Positions 53,175-61,439 of a stretch of DNA of 64,000 bases are shown piece by piece. Location of the stretch: the NCBI GenBank assembly GCA_021778845.1, contig JAJYBU010000018.1:1-64000 (forward strand), in the 5' to 3' direction. Under the pieces are notes generated by a model that saw only the letters and a program-made list of their open reading frames with translations, had not been told where the DNA came from and ran no database searches. Both the position numbers and the translations under genes were made by a program. This DNA comes from Acidobacteriota bacterium (GTDB lineage Bacteria > Acidobacteriota > Terriglobia > Terriglobales > Acidobacteriaceae). Position 1 is the first letter of the stretch; each line of letters starts with the position of its first letter.

Positions 53175-55049
53175 ATGGCTGACTATATTTACCTGCTACA
53201 GACGCGCCTCACTCCAGCCCAGCAATCCGCCCTCGAGCACGTCCGCGACGCTGCTCGCGCTCGCGGCATGACCGTCTTTCTGGTAGGAGGAGCGGTCCGC
53301 GACTTGACGAGCGGCGCCCCCATTCGCGACCTTGATTTTGCCGTGCAGGGCAATGCGGCCAAGCTGAAGAAGGAGCTCCAGAAGGCAGGCGGGACGCTCA
53401 TTGGTGAGGAAGAAACGACCCAGACTCTGTACTTTAATTTCCCGGGCGGCGTTCGCCTGGAGGTGGGATCGACGTTGAGCGCGACGTATCCCAAGCCAGG
53501 TAAACCGGTATTCAAACCCGCGACGATTCTGGACGATTTGCACCGCCGCGACTTTACGGCCAATGCGATGGCGCTTTCGCTTAACGATGGGTCGTATGGG
53601 CTCCTGATGGACCCGCTCAATGGCGTGGCGGATATCGAGAACCGCGAGCTGCGGCTGGTATCTAACTATGGTTTCATCGAGGACCCGGCGCGCATGATTC
53701 GCGCTACCCGGCTGGCAGCCCGCATGGGTTGGCAGATGGAGGAGAAGACGCAGCAGCGCTATGACAACGCCAAAGCGGAGGATTCCATCTCGGCGCTTCA
53801 TCCGACGCTGCACAAATACGAGCTGGAAGAAGTCTTCCATGAGGAGGATCCGCTGCGGGTGCTGCGGCGGCTCGAAGCCGAGGGCTGGGCAAAGGTGCTG
53901 TTCCCCGCGTGGACCTCGGCCAAGGTGAGTGAGGCAGAGTTGGATCGACTGCGCGACACGATTGGGCAGTTGGAGTCGATGGGCATCTATCCGGACCCAT
54001 CACCGGCTTACTTCCCGCTGCTTACGGCGAAGCTGGCACCGAAAGAAGTTGCGGCGCTGAAGGACCAGTTCGCGCGGCCTGGATTTGCGGAGCAGATTCG
54101 GGAGCTCGATGCGGATACGAAGGCCTTTGCGGCACAGTTCACGAGTAAGGCGGCGGCGGCTCCCTCGGAGGCGTGGAAGCTGCTATTTGCAGCGCAGCCC
54201 GAGGCCGTGCTGTGGCTTGCTCACACGACCAAGAGTGCTCCGTTGCAGGCAAGGTTTACGGCCTTCTTCAATGACTGGTCGCAGGCGCGGCAGAAGATTC
54301 CTTACCAATTGATGCAGGAGATGAGAATTACTCCAGCTTTACCCGGATATGATGCGCTGGTTGATCAGCTTTTCTTCGCGGTGATGGACGGGAAGCTGGA
54401 TACTCCTGAGGCTGCGCGAGCGTTCCTTGAGCCGTTCTCGCCGCCGGCGCCACCGCCGCCGGTGAATATGCGTCGCAAAGCAGTGAAGCGCGAGGCCAAG
54501 GTTTCGAAGCCGCGCTCAAAGAAGATGGCAGCCGAGGGAAGCCCGGATGAGATCGCACTGTCTGCCGCGGAGGAGATGGGGATGACAGCCGCGCCGCAGA
54601 CTGCTGTAGCAAAAGCGACGCCCAAGGTTGCTGCGAAAGCATCTTCGTCAGCGGCAAAGGCAGCTGCTCCTGCTGCCAAGGCTGCTCCCGCAGCGGCGAA
54701 GAAAGCGGCTCCTGCGAAGTCCGCGGCCGCGCCGGTAGCGAAACCTGCTGCCAGACCCGCGGCAAAAAAGGTGGCTACGAAATCTGCGGCCAGGCCTGTT
54801 GGCAAGAAGACTGTGAAGACTTCGGCCAAGCCTGTCGCGCGGAAGGCTGCGGTGGTCGCGAAGAAGTCCACCTCGGTGAAGGCTTCTGCGAAGAGTCAAT
54901 CGAAGAAGCTTTCTAAGGTAGTTGCTCCGGTGAAGAAGAAGCCGGTGGCACTCTCTAAACCGATCGCGAAGCATGCGCCGAAGAAGACCGCCAAGCCAGC
55001 AGCGAAAGCCAAGCCCAAGTCCGCAGGAAAAAAGAAATCGAAGCACTAG
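53175..55049 (+). CDS. CCA-adding/poly(A) polymerase-type nucleotidyltransferase with histone-H1-like tail
   Basis: Class II nucleotidyltransferase signatures fill the N-terminal part: G-G-A-V-R-D near residue 34, the metal-binding D-L-D near 49-51, R-R-D-F-T-A-N-A-M, and A-R-M-I-R-A-T-R-L-A-A-R. It should repair or add tRNA CCA ends, or polyadenylate RNA. From about residue 430 the roughly 190-residue C-terminus becomes almost purely Lys, Ala, Pro, Ser and Val with A-A-K and P-A-K repeats, like histone H1, and ends G-K-K-K-S-K-H. The start at 53175 is chosen because the conserved fold begins there; an in-frame ATG at 53109 also exists. The length is about 624 residues against 400-480 for the family. 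Confidence 0.85.
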   Translation: MADYIYLLQTRLTPAQQSALEHVRDAARARGMTVFLVGGAVRDLTSGAPIRDLDFAVQGNAAKLKKELQKAGGTLIGEEETTQTLYFNFPGGVRLEVGSTLSATYPKPGKPVFKPATILDDLHRRDFTANAMALSLNDGSYGLLMDPLNGVADIENRELRLVSNYGFIEDPARMIRATRLAARMGWQMEEKTQQRYDNAKAEDSISALHPTLHKYELEEVFHEEDPLRVLRRLEAEGWAKVLFPAWTSAKVSEAELDRLRDTIGQLESMGIYPDPSPAYFPLLTAKLAPKEVAALKDQFARPGFAEQIRELDADTKAFAAQFTSKAAAAPSEAWKLLFAAQPEAVLWLAHTTKSAPLQARFTAFFNDWSQARQKIPYQLMQEMRITPALPGYDALVDQLFFAVMDGKLDTPEAARAFLEPFSPPAPPPPVNMRRKAVKREAKVSKPRSKKMAAEGSPDEIALSAAEEMGMTAAPQTAVAKATPKVAAKASSSAAKAAAPAAKAAPAAAKKAAPAKSAAAPVAKPAARPAAKKVATKSAARPVGKKTVKTSAKPVARKAAVVAKKSTSVKASAKSQSKKLSKVVAPVKKKPVALSKPIAKHAPKKTAKPAAKAKPKSAGKKKSKH

Positions 55050-55163
55050 CTGCTGTAACGGTATTCTTGACGGAAATTCTAACGACTTTAGGTATCGCAG
55101 GGCGCTTCGGGCGGTGGTGCCGATCAACTCTCCTGAAACGCAGGAACATGGGACAATCTTTAC

Positions 55164-56819
55164 ATGATTTCTCCCACTGAATTACAGAAGATTCCCATCT
55201 TTGCGTGCCTGACGGACGCAGAACGGCAGCGGTTCGCCGAACGGGCCGCGGATGTCCGTCTGGAGGCGGGAGAATGGCTCATCCGCGAGGGTGAAGGCGC
55301 CAGCTTCTTCGTTCTGCTCGACGGACAACTGCAGTTGCTCAAAGACATTCTGGGCCGCTCCAAAGAAGTTGCAGGTTACAAGACAGGTGATTTCTTTGGT
55401 GAAATTCCGATCCTGCTGGGAGCACCTGCGTTCGTCTCCGTCCAGGCGAAGTCGCGGGCCCGCATGGCGCGGTTCGATGCGCAGCATCTGTTCGAATTGA
55501 TTCAGACATCGGCGGCGTGCAGCGCATTGATCCTACAGACCATGACCGACCGGTTGAAGTCGGTGCAGCGGTTTGCGACGGAGATGCCCAGTTCGCGCGT
55601 GTTGCTGGTGGGGACGCAGTATGACAGCGATTGCCGTGATATTCGAGTGTTTCTTTCGGCCAACCGGATCCCCTATGAGTGGGTGGATGCCGAGCGCGAG
55701 CCTGACCGAATCCCGGCTTGCATGGCGGGGGAGTACGAAGGGCCGTCGGTAATTGTGGACCGAGCGTACTGCGTGGAGACGCCAACGGTCAGAAGTGTTG
55801 CGGAGGCGCTCGGGATCAGGACCACGCCACGGCATGAGGAGTACGACGTGGTGATTGCCGGGGCAGGGCCAGCGGGCCTGGCGGCAGGGGTGTACGGTGC
55901 TTCGGAGGGATTGAAGGTGCTGATCGTGGAGCGATCGGCGGCGGGTGGGCAGGCGGTGACGTCGTCGCGCATTGAGAACTATCTTGGATTTCCGAATGGC
56001 ATCTCGGGGGAGGAACTGAGCGAACGGGCGCTGAAGCAGGCAGCGCGGTTTGGCGCGGAGATTGTGCTGACACGGTGCGTGGAGAGGCTGGACCCGCTGG
56101 CTGATGGGCGGTACTGCGTGCAGTTGGACGGTGGGCAGCGGGTGTCGGCGTGTGTGGTGCTGCTGGCGACGGGCGTGGAGTGGCGAATTCTGGGGGCGGA
56201 GGGCTTGGACCGACTCCAGGGACGCGGCGTGCTGTATGGCGCTTCGCGTAACGAGGCCACGAACGTTGTGGGCAAGCGGGTCTTCGTGGTGGGCGGGGGA
56301 AACTCCGCGGGACAAGCTGCAGTGTTCTTCGCAAACTATGCGGCGGAAGTCACGATCCTGGTCCGTGGCAAGGGGCTGGAGTTGACCATGTCGCAGTACC
56401 TGATTGAGCAGCTCGACGCCAAGAAGAATATTCACGTTGAACCGTTCACCACGGTAGTGAAGGCCGATGGTGAGGACCATCTGGAGCGGATCGTGACCCG
56501 GACGCAGTCGGCGGATGGTCAGGAGTTAGTGCAGACCCGCGCCGCCGATGCGTTGTTCGTGATGATCGGCGCTGATGCGAGTACGGCGTGGCTGCCCAAG
56601 AGCCTGCAGCGGGACTCTGGGGGCTACATCTGCACCGGGCGCGATCTGAATACCTGGACGATGGAGCGCGAACCCTTTCCGCTGGAGACGAGCTTGCCGG
56701 GCGTCTTCTGCGCGGGGGATGTGCGGCATGACTCGATCAAACGTGTGTCGAGCGGGGTGGGCGAGGGCAGCATGGCCATCGCGTTCATCCACCAGTACCT
56801 GGCGCTGAAGAACTTCTAG
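55164..56819 (+). CDS. Fusion: cyclic-nucleotide-binding-like, glutaredoxin-like and thioredoxin-reductase-like domains
   Basis: Residues about 8-130 of this 551-residue protein form a CNB-like barrel, but the phosphate-binding Arg expected after F-G-E-I is replaced (A-P-A-F-V-S). Residues about 144-222 are glutaredoxin-like with a lone Cys (Y-D-S-D-C). Residues 226-551 are a thioredoxin-reductase-type flavoprotein with G-A-G-P-A-G (233-238) and G-G-G-N-S-A-G-Q-A-A (377-386). The redox C-x2-C is missing: the position reads Y-G-A-S-R-N-E-A (358-365). It may be a flavin-dependent NAD(P)H sensor or use another electron acceptor. It starts 114 bases after the nucleotidyltransferase gene. Confidence 0.87.
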   Translation: MISPTELQKIPIFACLTDAERQRFAERAADVRLEAGEWLIREGEGASFFVLLDGQLQLLKDILGRSKEVAGYKTGDFFGEIPILLGAPAFVSVQAKSRARMARFDAQHLFELIQTSAACSALILQTMTDRLKSVQRFATEMPSSRVLLVGTQYDSDCRDIRVFLSANRIPYEWVDAEREPDRIPACMAGEYEGPSVIVDRAYCVETPTVRSVAEALGIRTTPRHEEYDVVIAGAGPAGLAAGVYGASEGLKVLIVERSAAGGQAVTSSRIENYLGFPNGISGEELSERALKQAARFGAEIVLTRCVERLDPLADGRYCVQLDGGQRVSACVVLLATGVEWRILGAEGLDRLQGRGVLYGASRNEATNVVGKRVFVVGGGNSAGQAAVFFANYAAEVTILVRGKGLELTMSQYLIEQLDAKKNIHVEPFTTVVKADGEDHLERIVTRTQSADGQELVQTRAADALFVMIGADASTAWLPKSLQRDSGGYICTGRDLNTWTMEREPFPLETSLPGVFCAGDVRHDSIKRVSSGVGEGSMAIAFIHQYLALKNF

Positions 56820-56834
56820 GGCGCGGAGAAACTT

Positions 56835-57917
56835 CTAGATGGCTGCGCTGGCTTGAGGAAGGCGATGGAAATACTCTCCGGACGCGACGCTCTGAATCCA
56901 GTCGTCATGCTCCAGGTACCAGCGCACCGTTTTGTCGAGCCCGGTGGCAAAGGACTCACGGGGACGCCAGCCGAGCTCATCCTGCACCTTGCTGCAATCG
57001 ATAGCGTAGCGGCGATCGTGGCCGGGACGGTCGGTGACAAAGGTGATGAGGCGGTCGTGGGGCGCGCCGGCCGGATGCAGGCGATCGAGCAGCGCGCAGA
57101 GTTTCGAGACAATCTCCATGTTGGTCTGCTCGTTGAGGCCGCCGACGTTGTAAGTCTCGCCGACGCGGCCACGCTTGAGCACCGTCAGGATCGCGTCGCA
57201 ATGGTCCTCAACGTATAGCCAGTCTCGGACGTTGAGGCCGTCACCATAGACTGGTAACGGCTTGCCCGAGAGCGCGTTGAGGATCATCAGAGGGATGAGT
57301 TTTTCCGGAAACTGAAAGGGGCCGTAGTTGTTCGAGCAGTTGGTGGTGAGGACAGGCAAGCCATAGGTGTGGAACCAGGCGCGGACCAGGTGGTCGGAGC
57401 TGGCCTTGGAGGCCGAGTAGGGGCTGTTGGGAGCGTAAGGCGTGTCTTCGCGGAAGGCCGGGGCAGAGGGCGCGAGCGAACCGTAAACCTCGTCGGTGGA
57501 GACGTGTAGAAAGCGAAAGCTCTGTGCAGCTTCAGCGGGTAGCGAGCGCCAGTGGTTGAGTGCTGCTTGCAGGAGCGTGAACGTACCTAGAACATTAGTG
57601 CGAAGAAAAACCTCGGGCCCATCGATGGAACGGTCCACATGGCTCTCCGCCGCGAAGTGAATGATTGCGTCGGGCTGATGCTTGTCGAGGAGACGCGCGA
57701 TGAGAGCTGCATCCTCGATATTGCCCTGCACAAAGATGTGCTGCCGGTTGGATGCCAGAGAGGACAGGTTGTCGAGATTGCCCGCGTAGGTGAGTGCGTC
57801 GAGATTGACGACCGTGTGGCCCGCGGCGACTGCGCGAAGAACAAAGTTTGAGCCAATGAAACCAGCACCCCCGGTAACCAGCAGCTTCTTGCACGACAAC
57901 TCTTCGGAACGACTCAA
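56835..57917 (-). CDS. rfbB: dTDP-glucose 4,6-dehydratase
   Basis: This 360-residue extended SDR makes dTDP-4-keto-6-deoxyglucose for surface sugars. It has [10 protein letters not shown], the catalytic S-T-D-E-V-Y-G and Y-S-A-S-K. The start is a TTG at 57917, with AGAGGTG 5 bases upstream; no ATG or GTG fits the family N-terminus. The rfbA, rfbC and rfbD partners are not in the window. It converges with the fusion oxidoreductase gene. Confidence 0.93.
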   Translation of the reverse strand: MSRSEELSCKKLLVTGGAGFIGSNFVLRAVAAGHTVVNLDALTYAGNLDNLSSLASNRQHIFVQGNIEDAALIARLLDKHQPDAIIHFAAESHVDRSIDGPEVFLRTNVLGTFTLLQAALNHWRSLPAEAAQSFRFLHVSTDEVYGSLAPSAPAFREDTPYAPNSPYSASKASSDHLVRAWFHTYGLPVLTTNCSNNYGPFQFPEKLIPLMILNALSGKPLPVYGDGLNVRDWLYVEDHCDAILTVLKRGRVGETYNVGGLNEQTNMEIVSKLCALLDRLHPAGAPHDRLITFVTDRPGHDRRYAIDCSKVQDELGWRPRESFATGLDKTVRWYLEHDDWIQSVASGEYFHRLPQASAAI

Positions 57918-57978
57918 CAGAGCACCTCTTCCGAAGTGTATCGCGGTTCGCGTGCGTTGCGGGGCTGTTGAAGACTCT

Positions 57979-58410
57979 TCACCGGGCGAAGAGTAGGCTC
58001 AGGTCGGCGAAGGCTTTGAACTCGAGTGCGTTGCCTGCGGGATCGAGGAAGAACATGGTGGATTGTTCACCAACCTGTCCTTCGAAACGGGTGTAGGGCT
58101 CGATGACGAAGGGGACGTTCGCGGCGCGGACACGCTCTGCTAGCCTCTTCCACTCGGGCTGGCTTAGGACTACGCCGAAGTGCGGAATCGGAACTTCGTG
58201 GCCGTCGACAGGATTGCTGTCACGGTCGTTGCGGCTGCCGGGTGCCGCGGCTGGCTTGAGATGCGCGACGATTTGATGGCCGAAGAGATCGAAGTCGATC
58301 CATTGTTCTGCGCTTCGGCCCTCTGGGCAGCCGAGAATGGTCCCATAAAAATGGCGTGCGGCTTCTAGGTCGTCGACTGGAAAGGCGATGTGAAAAGGTT
58401 GCAGAGACAT
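57979..58410 (-). CDS. VOC-superfamily (glyoxalase/dioxygenase-fold) protein
   Basis: This 143-residue protein has paired beta-alpha-beta-beta-beta modules ([16 protein letters not shown] at the start, [13 protein letters not shown] near the end). The metal ligands His7 and a C-terminal Glu are plausible. The substrate is unknown. Confidence 0.82.
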   Translation of the reverse strand: MSLQPFHIAFPVDDLEAARHFYGTILGCPEGRSAEQWIDFDLFGHQIVAHLKPAAAPGSRNDRDSNPVDGHEVPIPHFGVVLSQPEWKRLAERVRAANVPFVIEPYTRFEGQVGEQSTMFFLDPAGNALEFKAFADLSLLFAR

Positions 58411-58491
58411 AAATGGATGATACCGGGGGTGGAGGGGGGCGGCCAGTGGAGGATCATGCTGGCAGCAAATGTATGCTTCCGGACGCAGCTA

Positions 58492-58839
58492 CTATCGGCC
58501 GTAATAGCCAACGTGGTAGCCGCGCAGATAGGCGTTGCGGTACGCATTGCGATAGACCGGAAACGGGCCCAGTGCAGGATCATAGCCCGGAGTGGCATGG
58601 AACGCGCGGGTGTGGCGGGGGTGGAATATAGCCCCTGCCTGGGCGTCGCTCGCACCTACGGCCCTGCCCGTCATAAATCCATTGCGCTCGGCGAGTTGAA
58701 CCAACGGTGAGACCTGTGCCATGGGCGGTGGCGGAGGGGGAGGGGGATAGTACGGGTGAGCACAACCGGCTGCGGCAAAGAGCAGAGTCGAAGCTACAAC
58801 AAAGATTAAGGGGGAACGTTTGATAAGGCTGGCGTTCAT
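58492..58839 (-). CDS. Small proline-rich lipoprotein
   Basis: This 115-residue protein has a lipobox F-A-A-A-G-C near residue 26, immediately followed by Y-Y and eight consecutive Pro. The C-terminus is rich in Tyr, Arg and Asn with an imperfect repeat (Y-R-N-A-Y-R-N-A-Y-L-R-G-Y). No family is recognised. It is likely outer-membrane or periplasmic. Confidence 0.6.
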   Translation of the reverse strand: MNASLIKRSPLIFVVASTLLFAAAGCAHPYYPPPPPPPPMAQVSPLVQLAERNGFMTGRAVGASDAQAGAIFHPRHTRAFHATPGYDPALGPFPVYRNAYRNAYLRGYHVGYYGR

Positions 58840-58993
58840 CTGGGTCTCCGTGCCGAAGGTGGCATGGTCATCTCAAACGCGGTGAGCATGAAAAAGTTGC
58901 TGAGGAGGTTTTGGTTTTCAAAACTGCATTGAAATTGGATAGGAGGTGCGTGGATCTGAGTCGGAGGGGAGTGCTTGGAAGTGGGTGAGCGGC

Positions 58994-59008
58994 GTCCTAT
59001 TATAGGAC
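58994..59008 (+). promoter_or_regulatory. 15-base palindrome upstream of the LuxR-type regulator
   Basis: GTCCTAT-T-ATAGGAC is perfectly symmetric and lies 88 bases before the regulator ATG, in a 256-base divergent gap. It could be the regulator's own binding site. Confidence 0.45.
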
Positions 59009-59095
59009 ACGCTGGGAAGTTTCCCGCTCTGCCGATAAAGGCCTCAGACCGGTTTGCATTCATATGGCAAGACGGCATGGAGGGAGTCTTCGCGC

Positions 59096-59746
59096 ATGCA
59101 GGTGATTCTGGCAGACAATCAGGCAATCTATCGCACGGGGATGGTACGGATTCTCGCGATGGAACCCACCGTTCAGGTGGTTGCGCAGTGTGCGGATTTG
59201 CCCCAGTTGCAGCATGCCGTGGCGAGTATGCGGCGATCGATCGTTGTTTTTCCTTCGAGTTTCACCCGCGAGGTCCATCCTCTCCTGGACAGGATTCAGC
59301 AGGCGGGGAGTCGATCGGTGATGATTCTGGAGCATGACGCAGTGCTCGATCATGCCATCTCAAAACGACTAATGGGCGTGATCCTTAGGTCGGTGGCAGC
59401 ACCGCAGTTGGCGGATTGTCTGAATAGCGTTGCTGCCGGTGAGCGTTACGTGCAACGCGCTGTAGTGAAGACCATGGCGTTGCCCGATCAGCTTGGCGTC
59501 AAGGCAGTTCAGAGGCTTACTGCAAGAGAGTTGCAGATCGTTGCCCTGATCTGCGAGGGCTGCAAGAACAAGGAGATTGCTCATCAGTTGGGGACCAAGG
59601 AGCAGGTCGTCAAGAACTATCTGCGCAGTATCTTTGTGAAGACCGGAGTCTCAGACCGTCTTGAACTGGCGCTTTTTACTGTCCACCATCGTGCGCTGGC
59701 CGAGGTAGTGGAAGCAACGCGGCTGGTGCTGGTGCGGACTGCGTAG
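59096..59746 (+). CDS. LuxR/NarL-family regulator with degenerate receiver
   Basis: Residues 1-120 of this 216-residue protein resemble a response-regulator receiver (V-I-L-A-D-N-Q-A-I-Y-R-T-G). The phosphoacceptor position lies in S-I-V-V-F-P-S-S with no Asp, and the conserved Lys is lost too. Residues about 150-203 form a LuxR helix-turn-helix (L-T-A-R-E-L-Q-I-V, N-K-E-I-A-H-Q-L, V-K-N-Y-L). Phosphorylation-independent control is therefore likely. The ATG at 59096 follows GGGAG by 9 bases. No histidine kinase is adjacent. Confidence 0.87.
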   Translation: MQVILADNQAIYRTGMVRILAMEPTVQVVAQCADLPQLQHAVASMRRSIVVFPSSFTREVHPLLDRIQQAGSRSVMILEHDAVLDHAISKRLMGVILRSVAAPQLADCLNSVAAGERYVQRAVVKTMALPDQLGVKAVQRLTARELQIVALICEGCKNKEIAHQLGTKEQVVKNYLRSIFVKTGVSDRLELALFTVHHRALAEVVEATRLVLVRTA

Positions 59747-59830
59747 GAGAAGCTTTAGAGAGTGGAGATTTTCTCAGCGGTAATCCGTTCAGTGCAGATC
59801 TCTGGTGATTGGGGCGTTGATGAGGTTGGG

Positions 59831-61390
59831 CTAGGTGCGTTTTTCGGCGATGGATTTGGCCTGGGTAAAGAGGGTGAGGTAGTCCGGGCCACCTGCCTTG
59901 GAGTCGGTGCCGCTCATGTTGAAGCCGCCAAAGGGATGGGCTCCTACCATGGCCCCGGTGCACTTGCGATTGAAGTAGAGATTGCCGACGTGAAACTCTT
60001 CGCGTGCACGATCGAGCTTCTCGCGCGAGTGGGTATAGATGGCGCCGGTGAGGCCGTACTCCGTATTGTTGGCTATCGCTAGGGCTTCGTCGAAGCTGTT
60101 GGATTTGATGATGGCGAGAACGGGCCCGAAGATCTCTTCCTGCGCGAGGCGCGCGGTGGGAGCCACGTCGGCGAAGACGGTGGGGGCAATGTTGTAGCCG
60201 TTACCGGAAGTGTCGACGGCCACGCCGCCGGTGATGAGCCGGCCTTCGGTCTTGCCGATGGAGATGTAGTCGAGCACACGCTTCTTTGCAACGTCGTTGA
60301 TGACGGGGCCCGTCTGGAAGTTGTCTGCAGGTGCGCCGTGGGTGAGGGCTTCGACGCGTTCTCTGATGCGGTCGCAGAAGGTGTCGTAGATCGACGCGTC
60401 CACGATGACGCGCGAGCAGGCCGAACACTTCTGGCCATTGAACCCGAAGGCCGAGGCTGTGACGCCGTCGACAGCTGCGTCGAGATCGCAATCGGCGTCG
60501 ACTACGATTGTGTCCTTGCCTCCGAGTTCGAGGATGGTGCGCTTGATGAAGTGTTGGCCAGACTGGGTTTTGGCAGCGCGCTCGTGAATCTCGAGGCCGA
60601 CTTTTTTGGAGCCTGTGAAGGCGATGAAGCGAACCTCCGGATGCTCGACCAGAGTGCGGCCGACTTCGGGGCCGCCCTGCACGAGATTGATCACGCCGTC
60701 GGGGAGGCCGGCTTCTTCCATGAGGGCGACAAAGCGCGCTGCGATGGTAGGTGCGTCGGGCGAGGGCTTGAGGACGACGGTGTTGCCGCAGACAATTGAA
60801 GCGGCGGTCATGCCTGCCATGATGGCGAGCGGAAAATTCCACGGTGGAATAACGGCACCGACGCCAAGTGGAACGTAGCGGAGGAGATTGTGCTCGCCTG
60901 GATACTGGATGGGCGTGGTAGCCGCGTCGAGGCGGAGAGCTTCGCGGGCGTAGAACTCAAGGAAGTCAATGGTCTCGCCTACGTCGGCGTCGGCCTCGGC
61001 CCAGTTCTTGCCAACCTCAAATGTGAGCCAGGCGCAGAAGTCGAAGTGGCGTTGGCGAATTAGATTGGCGGCGCGCAGAAGTAACGCTACGCGCTCGCTG
61101 GCGGGTATCTTCTTCCAGGATGCGAAGGCAACTTGTGCGGCGTCGACGGCGGCGATGGCTTCCTTTGCGCTCGCAGCGTAATGGATTCCGATGACCTCGG
61201 ACGGGTTTGCGGGATTTACCGAGTGGAACGTCGTCGCTGTTTGAAGGTCGCTGCCGGCGAGGATGAGGTCGTAGGTATGGCCGAGCTCTGCGCGGACGCG
61301 ATCGAGCGCCTCGTGCATGGCACGCTTGTTCTCTGCGGTGGAGAAGTCGGTGAAGGGCTCGTTGCGAAAAGTTGGAAGGGTGGTGCTCAT
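59831..61390 (-). CDS. pruA: L-glutamate gamma-semialdehyde (P5C) dehydrogenase
   Basis: This 519-residue aldehyde dehydrogenase completes proline breakdown to glutamate. The catalytic Glu is in L-E-L-G-G-K-D and the Cys in F-N-G-Q-K-C-S-A-C-S-R. The N-terminal start and F-T-G-S-K-K-V-G fit the RocA-type P5C dehydrogenase subfamily. Proline dehydrogenase is not in the window. It lies 49 bases after the stop of the following multidomain gene on the same strand. Confidence 0.92.
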   Translation of the reverse strand: MSTTLPTFRNEPFTDFSTAENKRAMHEALDRVRAELGHTYDLILAGSDLQTATTFHSVNPANPSEVIGIHYAASAKEAIAAVDAAQVAFASWKKIPASERVALLLRAANLIRQRHFDFCAWLTFEVGKNWAEADADVGETIDFLEFYAREALRLDAATTPIQYPGEHNLLRYVPLGVGAVIPPWNFPLAIMAGMTAASIVCGNTVVLKPSPDAPTIAARFVALMEEAGLPDGVINLVQGGPEVGRTLVEHPEVRFIAFTGSKKVGLEIHERAAKTQSGQHFIKRTILELGGKDTIVVDADCDLDAAVDGVTASAFGFNGQKCSACSRVIVDASIYDTFCDRIRERVEALTHGAPADNFQTGPVINDVAKKRVLDYISIGKTEGRLITGGVAVDTSGNGYNIAPTVFADVAPTARLAQEEIFGPVLAIIKSNSFDEALAIANNTEYGLTGAIYTHSREKLDRAREEFHVGNLYFNRKCTGAMVGAHPFGGFNMSGTDSKAGGPDYLTLFTQAKSIAEKRT

Positions 61391-61439
61391 GGAAAAACCT
61401 CTTACAGTATTTTAGGCGTGAAACGGCGGATGAATTTCA

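Noticed and set aside
55164-56819. Ordinary thioredoxin reductase
   Set aside because: The redox-active C-x2-C is absent and two extra domains precede the flavoprotein part.
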